The notes under the pieces: model-generated
Told to the model about the DNA's origin: nothing
The model's database searches: none
The model's input: the letters and a program-made list of their open reading frames with translations, nothing else
From: JBFMFE01 sp040752295
GTDB taxonomy: Bacteria > UBP15 > UBA6099 > JBFMBQ01
DNA: 7,427 bases
NCBI GenBank assembly: GCA_040752295.1
Contig: JBFMFE010000313.1
Span: forward strand, 1-7,427
Reading direction: 5' to 3'
Made by a program: the position numbers and the translations under genes
Part shown: in pieces, positions 1 through 5,864 of the stretch
Position numbering within the stretch: position 1 is the stretch's first letter
Layout: every line of letters begins with the position of its first letter

Positions 1-94
1 TATGGCGTAAAAGGGTTTTTTCAAACTCCGAAAATGCTTCGCTCAATACAAAAATCCTCAACACCCTGATCTACGCCCTTGCTCATGCCGCTTG

Positions 95-265
95 ATGACT
101 GTAGAATTTCTGCGAAAGTTCACAATTGGTGACGCTCCAAAAACCAGACAGGAACAATTATTCGGAGCTATCCGAAAATATTCACCGGTCGTTCTCTACA
201 GGGATTTGGAAGTAAACTCAATTGCGGAAGCTTATCTTGCAGAGAATGCAGAGAATGGGGTCTGA
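95..265 (+). pseudogene. Short open frame, possible PIN-domain-like gene remnant cut by a repeat element
   Basis: This ATG frame of 56 codons begins in a TGATG overlap with the stop (93-95) of another frame that is open from the window edge (about 30 residues, ending LIYALAHAA, not recognised). The stretch RQEQLFGAIRKYSPVVLYRD followed by IAEAYLAENA resembles by eye the middle helices of VapC-like PIN-domain proteins, where an Arg-rich helix, a KYxPxVL-type strand and a helix ending in a Tyr-Leu motif occur. The N-terminal catalytic Asp region and the C-terminal Asp motifs of a PIN domain are both absent. Its TGA stop lies inside the left inverted repeat of the element at 254-744, so the 3' end was probably replaced by that insertion. 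No ribosome binding site is visible. The family assignment is weak and the frame may be non-coding. Confidence 0.25.
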
Positions 266-284
266 GCTTGAAAATTGAATTTTG
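254..284 (+). repeat. Left terminal inverted repeat of the 254-744 element
   Basis: This 31-base repeat starts AATGGGGTCTGAGCTTG. It differs from the reverse complement of the right copy (714-744) at two positions, 263 and 269. The stop codon of the open frame at 95-265 is formed by bases of this repeat. Confidence 0.75.
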
Positions 285-377
285 GAGTGCCTGTCTGCGC
301 CTGCATGTGCAGGTGGCGCCTGTCTGCGTGCCTGTCTGCCGCCGCCGAATTTGATGTTTTTGACTTTTTGCACCAGA

Positions 378-421
378 ATCTTTTTTAAGTGAGACAGGCA
401 TCTTGCCTGTCTGAAAAAGAT
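378..421. repeat. Long hairpin inside the 254-744 element
   Basis: Two nested arms are visible. The inner arm AGACAGGCA (392-400) pairs perfectly with TGCCTGTCT (404-412) across a TCT loop. The outer arm ATCTTTTT (378-385) pairs with AAAAAGAT (414-421). The short unpaired stretches between them are 386-391 and base 413. Because the outer arm is A/T-only at its base on both strands, the structure could also act as a bidirectional terminator, but no gene obviously ends into it. Confidence 0.5.
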
Positions 422-457
422 CACATTGTTTTCCTTTATTTTTGCAAACCTCGATAA

Positions 458-555
458 ATATATAACCTTGCATAAATAACGCTACATTGGAATAGTGATT
501 TTCATAGTGAAATTGGGACAGTAATATGAAGTATAAATTTTGCAAGGCTATATAT
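458..555. repeat. Nested inverted repeat in the AT-rich core of the element
   Basis: ATATATAACCTTGCATAAAT (458-477) matches the reverse complement of 536-555 at 17 of 20 positions; both share the core CCTTGCA. The 58-bp region between them is AT-rich and contains no recognisable gene. The composition differs sharply from the GC-rich CCTGTCTGC blocks on either side, suggesting a composite origin for the element. Confidence 0.5.
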
Positions 556-713
556 CAGCCTGATGTGACTGCCTGTGTCTGTCTGCCTGCCGCCTGCCTG
601 TGCGTTGCACCTGCCTGCCGCCCCCTGTCTGCCGTGCTCGGCACAGGCAGGCAGCGGGGCAGTCAGGCGGCACAGGCATGCAGCGCGCAAGCAGACCTGT
701 CTGCACAGACAAT

Positions 714-744
714 CAAAATTCAATTTTCCAGCTCTGACCCCATT
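714..744 (-). repeat. Right terminal inverted repeat of the 254-744 element
   Basis: Reading on the minus strand from 744, this copy starts AATGGGGTCAGAGCTGG and matches the left terminal repeat at 29 of 31 positions. Confidence 0.75.
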
Positions 745-771
745 CAGGTGACCCCATTCATGGACCCCATT
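736..771. repeat. Three tandem copies of GACCCCATT at the right end of the element
   Basis: GACCCCATT occurs at 736-744, 750-758 and 763-771, with spacings of 14 and 13 bases. The first copy is the outer tip of the right terminal inverted repeat; the other two lie outside it. They look like serial remnants of element ends, left by repeated insertion or imprecise loss at one site. The third copy overlaps the TAA stop codon (770-772) of the SGNH-family gene. Confidence 0.6.
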
Positions 772-2017
772 AATGTAGAATCCCTCTCTTAAGCATGTCG
801 AGGCGCATTTCCCCGGCGATGATGCGCTGCCCCTCCCGCATGAAGTGCCCGTCGTTGACGTAGTAATACTTCTGGTCGATCTTCCCTGACGGAAGCCCGA
901 ACCGCGGGGTGAGGTCGAGAAACGGCGCGCCGATGTTCTTCATCAGCTTGCGGATGAGCGACAGGTGGCACCCCCGCTTCGCGTCGTAGGTCCTCACGGG
1001 TATGTTCATAAAGTAAATTCCCGCGCCGTTTTCCTTCGCCAGACTGCTGATCGCCTCGAGCGTCGCGGCGGTCTTGAGCCACGTGTACTTCGCGTATTCG
1101 GGCTTGTTGTCGGGATAGGGAATCATCGGGCAGGCTTTGACCTCTTCGAGCGCGACGCCCGGACCTGCGCCGCCGTGGAACCGCTCTAAAACCCGGCAGT
1201 CACGCCTGTACTTTTCCCGGTACTCGTCGTTCAGTTCGCCGAAAATGCCCGTGACGTGCCCCTTCAGGATTTTCCATTCGTACATCCCCATGAGAAAAAC
1301 GAAAAGGTGGCTCCGGTTCAGCGGCCAGTATCTGTACTTGAACGGCACGTACCGCAGGACCATGTGATGGTTTTTCCTGATGCGGTTGTAACCGTCAATC
1401 TTGAGCGGCAGCCCGCGCGAGTCCAGCCCGTCCCAGAAGTTGGAATAAAGTTCCACGAGGTCGTTGCCGAGCCAGATCGTGACAACCACAAGGTCCGGAT
1501 TGAGCGCCAGGCCCTCGTTCTTCAAAAAAAGATAGTAGGTATCGAAAGTCTGCGCCTGATAGCCGGCGTTGATCACGTTGAAGACGGCGCCGCCCGCGCT
1601 GCGCTCGTTGAGCATTCTTTCGAGAACGTTCGGGAATGCGTCGTCCTGCTCCACGCCCCAACCGGCGGTGAACGAATCGCCGACGACGAGAATCCTGAAC
1701 TCGTTTTCCTTTTTCGGCGCCACGTCGTCGTCGCGGAAACCCAGGTTGTTTGTGTTGAACGAGATTCTGAAATCCCGCGCGATTATCCTGTCCCGGCAAT
1801 GCGGCATGATGTCGTATGGCAGTGTGTCCGAGGGAACGAAGCACGCGGGGGTATAGTTTCTGAAATGGGTTCTCGGCGGCGCGAGAAGCTGCGGCGTGAA
1901 TTTCGCCGCCGCGATCTCGCCGATTATCAGGGCGATAACGCCCGTCTCGACCAGCGCCGCCGCGGTCTTATAAAAAGCCGCTCTTTCCCGCTTCGCCGCG
2001 CCCATGAGAACGTTCAA
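770..2017 (-). CDS. Membrane-anchored SGNH/GDSL-family hydrolase or O-acyltransferase
   Basis: The 415-residue product has an N-terminal hydrophobic segment (about residues 20-37) that should act as a signal anchor, placing the catalytic domain outside the cytoplasm. SGNH blocks are visible: VVGDSFTAGWG with nucleophile Ser115, NAGYQ (Gly152), WLGNDLVE (Asn185), and NDGHFMREG near the C-terminus with Asp389 and His391. A DGH arrangement of the Asp and His is common in AlgJ/AlgX-like and DUF1574-like members. The region about 190-310 is an aromatic, basic insert I cannot assign. Family members transfer or remove acetyl groups on extracellular polysaccharides, and the divergent MBOAT gene supports that role here. 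Start is uncertain: TTG at 2017 has a GGGATG-like site upstream, while ATG at 2005 begins at MGAAKRERA but lacks a clear one. The stop codon lies in a repeat copy. Esterase versus transferase activity cannot be decided from sequence. Confidence 0.88.
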   Translation of the reverse strand: MNVLMGAAKRERAAFYKTAAALVETGVIALIIGEIAAAKFTPQLLAPPRTHFRNYTPACFVPSDTLPYDIMPHCRDRIIARDFRISFNTNNLGFRDDDVAPKKENEFRILVVGDSFTAGWGVEQDDAFPNVLERMLNERSAGGAVFNVINAGYQAQTFDTYYLFLKNEGLALNPDLVVVTIWLGNDLVELYSNFWDGLDSRGLPLKIDGYNRIRKNHHMVLRYVPFKYRYWPLNRSHLFVFLMGMYEWKILKGHVTGIFGELNDEYREKYRRDCRVLERFHGGAGPGVALEEVKACPMIPYPDNKPEYAKYTWLKTAATLEAISSLAKENGAGIYFMNIPVRTYDAKRGCHLSLIRKLMKNIGAPFLDLTPRFGLPSGKIDQKYYYVNDGHFMREGQRIIAGEMRLDMLKRGILH

Positions 2018-2028
2018 ACTCGATTCAT

Positions 2029-2205
2029 CCCGGATTATTCATCCGGGGAAACCGCAATAATGCCGAATCTTCGTCGTTATCGAGCTTCCACCGTCGGTCA
2101 CGTACCTGTCAAGTACGCTCCCGTCCGGTGTCAGCTCTCTGCCTTGAATCTTCAGCATTCTTGCGGTTTCTTCCCGAATTATTCATACGGCGTGAATAAT
2201 TCGGG
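2029..2205. repeat. 177-bp fold-back repeat (MITE-like or structured RNA)
   Basis: The unit is an imperfect palindrome. Its main arms, 2048-2072 and 2146-2170, pair at 21 of 25 positions. Each end carries its own hairpin: CCCGGAT/ATCCGGG (2029-2035 with 2041-2047) on the left, and a perfect 13-bp stem CCCGAATTATTCA/TGAATAATTCGGG (2173-2185 with 2193-2205) on the right. CCCG(G/A)ATTATTCAT opens the left hairpin and recurs directly at 2173. Between the arms further stems continue the fold: GAGCT/AGCTC (2082-2086 with 2133-2137), CACCG/CGGTG (2089-2093 with 2126-2130) and CGTAC/GTACG (2101-2105 with 2113-2117) around a 7-base loop. Mobile repeat is the more likely reading, since both ends carry related hairpin motifs; a structured transcript is possible. 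Confidence 0.6.
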
Positions 2206-2474
2206 TTCATATTATCGCCACAGGATTACCTGCGGCTTTTCTTCGCATTGCTTCAGTTTAACCCCTTTCCGGTGACAATACCAACAATTTCCCCCCGTTG
2301 TTGTCAAAATGGGTATCGCGTAATGGAATATTCGATTGTATAATTCAAGCTCTTATGACGCCGGTTTTCTGGAAAATTCCCCCGCGGCGTTCCCGCCTCC
2401 TGCGTTGCGGAAAAATCCGTGCTATCCGTGTAAATCCATGACAAAATCATTAACGCCCTCGGTTTAATTAATCC
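2206..2474. other. Spacer upstream of the MBOAT gene; no gene seen
   Basis: Together with the fold-back repeat this makes up the 457-bp divergent spacer. I see no coding frame with family resemblance. A TATAAT hexamer lies at 2339-2344 on the plus strand without a good -35 at the usual distance, so it is only a weak candidate promoter for the MBOAT gene. Three ATCCGTG-type units lie at 2415-2440. Confidence 0.4.
2415..2440. repeat. Short tandem ATCCGTG units
   Basis: ATCCGTG occurs at 2415-2421 and 2424-2430, followed by ATCCATG at 2434-2440. This resembles the short reiterated ATCCGTG-type spacer motif found between genes in many environmental bacterial genomes, here only about three units long. 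No function is assigned. Confidence 0.35.
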
Positions 2475-3893
2475 ATGCTCTTTAACTCCAATCCCTACGT
2501 CCTCCTCCTCGTCTCCACCTTCATCCTCTACAACCTCGTCCCCGCGGGATTCAGAAAATACGTCCTCATCGCCGGCAGCGCCGTCTTCTACGCCTCGTGG
2601 TCGCTCCCCTTTCTGCTCATGCTGTACGGCATCATCACCGTGAACTACATCGCCGGGCTCCTCATCGAAAGCATGCCCGACCGAAAAAAACTCATTCTCA
2701 CTGTCTCTATCGCGTTCGACGTCGCTGCAATCGGTCTCTTCAAATACACCAATTTCCTCATCGGCGCTTTCGGCGGCGCCGCGGCTTTCGCCGGCTTCCA
2801 CCCCGCACTGCCCCGCTGCAACATCATCCTCCCCCTCGGAATATCCTTCTACACCTTCCAGTTGATGAGCTACGCCGCGGACGTCTACAGGGGGCGGATC
2901 GCCGCGAAGAAAAATTTTCCGGACTTCGTTGTTTACGTCTCGTTCTTCGCCCACCTCATCGCGGGTCCAATCGTCCGGTGCGGCGAATTCTTCTCGCAGA
3001 AACTCTACGAACGCTCGAAACCGGAAAACGTCGTCCGCGGCGCGCGCCTCATCCTCCTCGGAATGTTCCAGAAAATCCTCATCGCCGACAGGCTTTCGGT
3101 GTACGCCGACAGGGTCTTCGCCGACCCCGGGAATTTCGACTCGTGGCAGGTCGCCGCCGCCGTTTACGCCTACACCTTCCAGATTTACTTCGACTTTTCC
3201 GGCTACAGCCTTATCGCCATCGGCTCGGCGCTCCTCTTCGGCATCGTCTTCCCGACGAACTTTTCCGGTCCGTACCTCGCCGCCAACGTCGCCGACTTCT
3301 GGCGCCGCTGGCACATGACCCTCTCACGATGGCTCAGAGACTATCTCTACATCGGACTCGGCGGCTCGCGCGGCTCGCGCCTCGCCACCTACCGCAACCT
3401 CTTCATAACCATGTTCCTCTGCGGCCTCTGGCACGGCGCCGCCTGGAACTTCGTCCTCTGGGGCGTCTATCACGGAGTCCTTCTCTTCCTCTACAATCTC
3501 CACCGCGAATTCCTTCTGCCCCGCATCGGCTTTTTCACTAAAAGAAAATCGCTGATCGTCCACTGGGCGGGCGTTTTCATCACGTTCCACCTCGTTGCCG
3601 CCGGCTGGATCATGTTCCGCGCGCGCGGGATGAACGATCAGACGGTGGTTTTCTCGAAACTTCTCAACTTCAAAGGCGATTTCCTGTCCGCCCTCAGTCC
3701 CTTCTGCAACAACGAAACCATTTTCGTCCTCGCGGCGTACTCGTTCTACTCCCTCCTCACTCATGCCGGAGCAGACGTCTACGCCGGACTCAACTTCCGC
3801 CGCAAGGCCCTCGCCTGTGCGCTTGTGGCGCTGACAATCCTCAAGCTCGTCCCCCGCCTCGAAACCGTCCCCTTCATCTATTTCCAGTTCTGA
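2475..3893 (+). CDS. MBOAT-family membrane O-acyltransferase (AlgI/PatA type)
   Basis: The 472-residue polytopic membrane protein (about 10-12 hydrophobic segments) has the AlgI signature order: N-terminal MLFNS, ILPLGISFYTFQ (118-129), FAHLIAGPIVR (158-168), YFDFSGYSLIAIG (238-250), NFSGPYLAANVADFWRRWH (262-280), LRDYLYIGLGGSRG (287-300), CGLWHGAAWNFVLWG (316-330) and the C-terminal FIYFQF. His320 in the LWHG motif corresponds to the invariant MBOAT histidine and His280 to the second conserved one. Such proteins pass acetyl or other acyl groups from a cytoplasmic donor across the inner membrane to a periplasmic partner that decorates alginate, peptidoglycan or another glycan. Length is normal for the family and nothing is missing. 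The start is fixed by the conserved MLFNS opening, although no Shine-Dalgarno sequence precedes it. Codons end overwhelmingly in C (CTC, GTC, ATC), unlike the neighbours. The divergent SGNH gene is the likely partner; the glycan is unknown. Confidence 0.93.
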   Translation: MLFNSNPYVLLLVSTFILYNLVPAGFRKYVLIAGSAVFYASWSLPFLLMLYGIITVNYIAGLLIESMPDRKKLILTVSIAFDVAAIGLFKYTNFLIGAFGGAAAFAGFHPALPRCNIILPLGISFYTFQLMSYAADVYRGRIAAKKNFPDFVVYVSFFAHLIAGPIVRCGEFFSQKLYERSKPENVVRGARLILLGMFQKILIADRLSVYADRVFADPGNFDSWQVAAAVYAYTFQIYFDFSGYSLIAIGSALLFGIVFPTNFSGPYLAANVADFWRRWHMTLSRWLRDYLYIGLGGSRGSRLATYRNLFITMFLCGLWHGAAWNFVLWGVYHGVLLFLYNLHREFLLPRIGFFTKRKSLIVHWAGVFITFHLVAAGWIMFRARGMNDQTVVFSKLLNFKGDFLSALSPFCNNETIFVLAAYSFYSLLTHAGADVYAGLNFRRKALACALVALTILKLVPRLETVPFIYFQF

Positions 3894-4022
3894 GCAGCCG
3901 CTCCCGCGCCGAAAACGATCGGTTCAATTATCCGCGGTTTTAAAATCGGCGTGACCAAACGGGTACACGAACATCGGGGGGATTCAGCCGTGAAAGGCGG
4001 GGAATCCGACGGGCAGGCGCCG
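3894..4022. terminator. Convergent spacer with weak hairpins
   Basis: This 129-bp gap separates the converging MBOAT and ddl genes. It holds three weak inverted repeats: CGCCGA/TCGGCG (3907-3912 with 3946-3951), GGATTC/GAATCC with an inner GCC/GGC (3980-3985 with 4002-4007), and CAGGCGC/GCGCCTG (4014-4020 with 4026-4032), the last overlapping the ddl stop codon. None has a following T-run on either strand, so any terminator function would be non-canonical. Confidence 0.25.
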
Positions 4023-4967
4023 TCAGCGCCTGTCAAGCGTCGCGCTGAGGAGGATTTCCTCGACGAGTTCGTCGTAAGTCATCCCCTCCGCCTCAGCCTC
4101 CGCCGGGAGGTCGCTGAGGGTCGTCATCCCCGGAATCGTGTTGACTTCGAGCACGTAAGGCGCGCCGTCCCCGCTCAGCATGACGTCCACGCGGGAGACG
4201 CCGTGGCATCCGAGCGCGGCGTGCGCCATGAGCGCGGTCTCCTGCACGCGCCTCGTGGTTTCCGCGCCGATGCGGGCGGGACAGTGAAACTCGGTCATTC
4301 CAGCCGTGTACTTCGCCTCGTAGTCGTAAAAATCCTTCCGCGGAACGAGTTCGAGCACGGGCAGCGCACGCGTTGCGGCGCCGACCCCCACGATGCCGAC
4401 CGTGAGGCTCTTGCCGCAGACGTACTTCTCGGCGAAGCAGCGGGGGTACTTCGACGCCACCCTTGCTAAAGCGGCGGGAAGCGCCTCCTCGTCCTTCACA
4501 AGCTCCACCCCGATGCTCGAACCTTCGGCGGCGGGCTTGAGCATGAGGGGAACGCCCACATTTTCAAGGATCGCAGTGAGCCGGGACTCGGGGGACCCGC
4601 CGCCGTCCATGAAGACCGCCGGCGGGGTCGGTATCCCCTGCGCCGCGAACACCTTCTTCGAAAAAATCTTGTCCATCGCCAGCGCGCTCGCGAGCACGCC
4701 CGAGCCGGTGTACGGAATCCCGAGCACCTCGAGAAGCCCCTGTATCGTGCCGTCCTCGCCGAAGGGACCGTGCAGCGCGATGAACGCCGCTTCCACCTTC
4801 TCCTCACGCAGCCGCTCCACGACGTCCCTGCCGGCGTCAATCGCCACGGCGTCGCAGCCCAGCCGCTTCAGGGCTTCGAAGACGCCGGCGCCGGAGCGCA
4901 GCGAGACCTCTCTCTCTCCCGAAAGCCCCCCCATGAGAACCCCTATGCGTTTTTTCCTGACGTCCAT
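4023..4967 (-). CDS. ddl: D-alanine--D-alanine ligase
   Basis: This cytoplasmic ATP-grasp enzyme joins two D-alanines for the peptidoglycan stem peptide. The 314-residue product is full length for Ddl. Visible motifs are GGLSGEREVSLRSG (13-26, with the Glu18 that contacts the first D-Ala), ALHGPFGEDG (64-73), the substrate and ATP loop LKPAAEGSSIGVELV (143-157), YDYEAKY (214-220), SRVDVML (258-264), and LEVNTIPGMTTLSDLP (273-288) with the Mg-binding Glu274 and Asn276. The Tyr in YDYEAKY marks a D-Ala-D-Ala rather than D-lactate-forming enzyme (those carry Phe). I chose the ATG at 4967 because a GGGGAG site lies just upstream and the IGVLMGG strand follows directly; the frame extends upstream to a TTG at 5081 but that part has no family resemblance. 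It stands apart from other cell-wall genes and is probably transcribed from its own promoter. Confidence 0.96.
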   Translation of the reverse strand: MDVRKKRIGVLMGGLSGEREVSLRSGAGVFEALKRLGCDAVAIDAGRDVVERLREEKVEAAFIALHGPFGEDGTIQGLLEVLGIPYTGSGVLASALAMDKIFSKKVFAAQGIPTPPAVFMDGGGSPESRLTAILENVGVPLMLKPAAEGSSIGVELVKDEEALPAALARVASKYPRCFAEKYVCGKSLTVGIVGVGAATRALPVLELVPRKDFYDYEAKYTAGMTEFHCPARIGAETTRRVQETALMAHAALGCHGVSRVDVMLSGDGAPYVLEVNTIPGMTTLSDLPAEAEAEGMTYDELVEEILLSATLDRR

Positions 4968-5053
4968 GCGGCGCGCTCCCCTTTTTCCCCGATACGGGCG
5001 GCGTACACGCCGATCTTTCAAAAAACCCGCAAAATGAGCGGTTTTCAGTGGTA

Positions 5054-5081
5054 AGCATACATTATGCAGGAAAAAAAACAA
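5054..5081 (-). promoter_or_regulatory. Weak candidate promoter for ddl
   Basis: On the minus strand TTGTTT (5081-5076) and TATGCT (5059-5054) are separated by 16 bases, about 85 bases before the chosen ddl start. The -35 lies in the T-run of the upstream terminator, so this may be coincidental. Confidence 0.25.
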
Positions 5082-5116
5082 ACCGTTTAGAAAAGCCGGT
5101 AAATTTTCTCAGACGG
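5071..5116 (-). terminator. Rho-independent-like terminator after the metallo-hydrolase gene
   Basis: On the minus strand, 31 bases after the stop codon, two helices form: CCGT/ACGG (5116-5113 with 5086-5083) and AGAAAA/TTTTCT (5109-5104 with 5094-5089), around a 9-base loop. They are followed by TTTGTTTTTTTT (5082-5071). The helix is weak (AT-rich inner part, small interior loop) but the T-run is strong. It would separate the hydrolase transcript from ddl, which lies on the same strand. Confidence 0.5.
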
Positions 5117-5146
5117 TGAGTTGAAGCGGCATTCGGTCTGAACGGC

Positions 5147-5767
5147 TCACACGAGAAACGGGTTGGTCCATTTCTCCCTGCCGATGGTGGTTTCCGGTCC
5201 GTGTCCGCAGTACACGCGCGTCTCCGCGGGCAGAACGAGGAGCTTTTCCCTGATCGCTCTTATGAGCGTGTCGTACGAGCCGCCGGGCAGGTCCGTGCGC
5301 CCGATGGAGCCTGCGAAGAGCGTGTCGCCGGCGAACACCGCGTCCCCGGCGACGAAACTCAGTCCTCCCGGCGAGTGCCCCGGCGTCAGCAGCGCCCCCG
5401 CCTCGACGTTCCCGACGGTTATTATGTCCCCCTCCTCGATGAAACCGTCCACGACCGGCTTTTCCCCCAACCGGACGCCGAAAATCCCGCACTGGTAATC
5501 ATAGGATTCCACGAGCGGCAGCTCGTTTCTGTGTATGTAGAATCCGGCGCCGGTTTTTTCCCGTATCTCCTGCACCGCGCCGACGTGGTCTATGTGGCAG
5601 TGCGTGCCGATTATCCTTTTCACCGTCAGCCCGAGCGATTCGACACGCTCCAGGATTGATTCCGCCTCCGCGCCCGGGTCTATTATAGCCGCCTCGCCCG
5701 TCTCCCCGCAGCCGAGTATGAAGACGTTCTCCATGAAGGGACCCACCGTGAGCGACTCGATGATCAT
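5147..5767 (-). CDS. Metallo-beta-lactamase-fold hydrolase, glyoxalase-II-like
   Basis: The 206-residue cytoplasmic protein shows the complete metal-binding set of the fold: THCHIDHVG (His56, His58, Asp60, His61), LLTPGHSPGG (His131), FAGDTLFAGSIGRTDLPGG (Asp148) and CGHGPETTIG (His189). Two metal ions, usually zinc, are expected. It opens with MIIESLTVGPFMENVFILG, the usual start of the short YcbL-like branch, and lacks the C-terminal helical domain of true hydroxyacylglutathione hydrolases. Thioester hydrolysis is likely, but the substrate is unknown. The ATG at 5767 is preferred because homologues begin there; a GTG at 5842 would add 25 Arg/Gly-rich residues of no family resemblance. An AGGCGG lies very close upstream. 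It is divergent from the oxidoreductase gene and followed by a terminator-like hairpin, so is probably monocistronic. Confidence 0.93.
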   Translation of the reverse strand: MIIESLTVGPFMENVFILGCGETGEAAIIDPGAEAESILERVESLGLTVKRIIGTHCHIDHVGAVQEIREKTGAGFYIHRNELPLVESYDYQCGIFGVRLGEKPVVDGFIEEGDIITVGNVEAGALLTPGHSPGGLSFVAGDAVFAGDTLFAGSIGRTDLPGGSYDTLIRAIREKLLVLPAETRVYCGHGPETTIGREKWTNPFLV

Positions 5768-5814
5768 GCCGCCTGTTGACCCGCCTTTCAGAATTGCCGC
5801 GCCGCGCACGGGCG

Positions 5815-5859
5815 CGTTCCGCCGCGCTCCCCGGACGGACACGTTCCGCCGCGCGGCGG
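5815..5859. promoter_or_regulatory. Candidate operator: direct repeat and palindrome in a divergent spacer
   Basis: CGTTCCGCCGCGC occurs identically at 5815-5827 and 5842-5854, 27 bases apart. The second copy overlaps the perfect 14-base palindrome CCGCCGCGCGGCGG (5846-5859), which sits where the -35 region of the oxidoreductase promoter would be. The placement suits a regulator site acting on one or both divergent genes. GC-rich spacers easily create such repeats, so confidence is low. Confidence 0.3.
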
Positions 5860-5864
5860 CGGGG

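Larger units (their letters stand above)
254..744. mobile_element. Non-autonomous insertion-like element with 31-bp terminal inverted repeats
   Basis: Positions 254-284 and the reverse complement of 714-744 agree at 29 of 31 positions; both begin AATGGGGTC and end GAAAATTGAATTTTG. The 429-bp interior contains no frame resembling a transposase; its open frames are cysteine- and arginine-rich products of the repeated CCTGTCTGC motif. Inside are a strong hairpin (378-421), an AT-rich core with its own inverted repeat (458-477 with 536-555), and two blocks rich in GCCTGTCTGC and its complement (about 285-345 and 565-712). Such a layout fits a MITE or a repeat mobilised in trans, for instance by an IS200-like or REP-associated transposase encoded elsewhere; that link is inference. 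No convincing target-site duplication is visible. Confidence 0.6.

Noticed and set aside
168..545. Minus-strand open frame of 125 codons
   Set aside because: It runs through the inverted repeat, hairpin and repeat blocks, with no protein-like motif.
254..744. CRISPR-like array in the CCTGTCTGC blocks
   Set aside because: Repeats are short, irregularly spaced and in both orientations, with no unique spacers and no cas gene.
526..792. Plus-strand open frame of 88 codons across the 254-744 element
   Set aside because: Its residues are low-complexity Cys/Ala/Leu translated from the CCTGTCTGC repeats and the terminal inverted repeat; it overlaps the end of the SGNH gene.
2039..2158. Minus-strand small frame of 39 codons (MLKIQGRELTPDG...)
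   Set aside because: It looks protein-like in composition, but it lies wholly within the fold-back repeat, has no ribosome binding site, and a second frame is equally open, so it is better explained by the repeat.
1256..2275. Long plus-strand open frame opposite the SGNH gene
   Set aside because: Antisense shadow in GC-rich coding DNA; the opposite strand encodes an intact SGNH domain and this frame has no domain features.
2304..3314. Long minus-strand open frame opposite the MBOAT gene
   Set aside because: Highly charged Glu/Asp/Val/Gly-rich shadow typical of the complement of a pyrimidine-rich gene.
4968..5081. N-terminal extension of Ddl to the TTG at 5081
   Set aside because: The extra 38 residues have no family resemblance and overlap the upstream regulatory region, whereas the ATG at 4967 has a good ribosome binding site.
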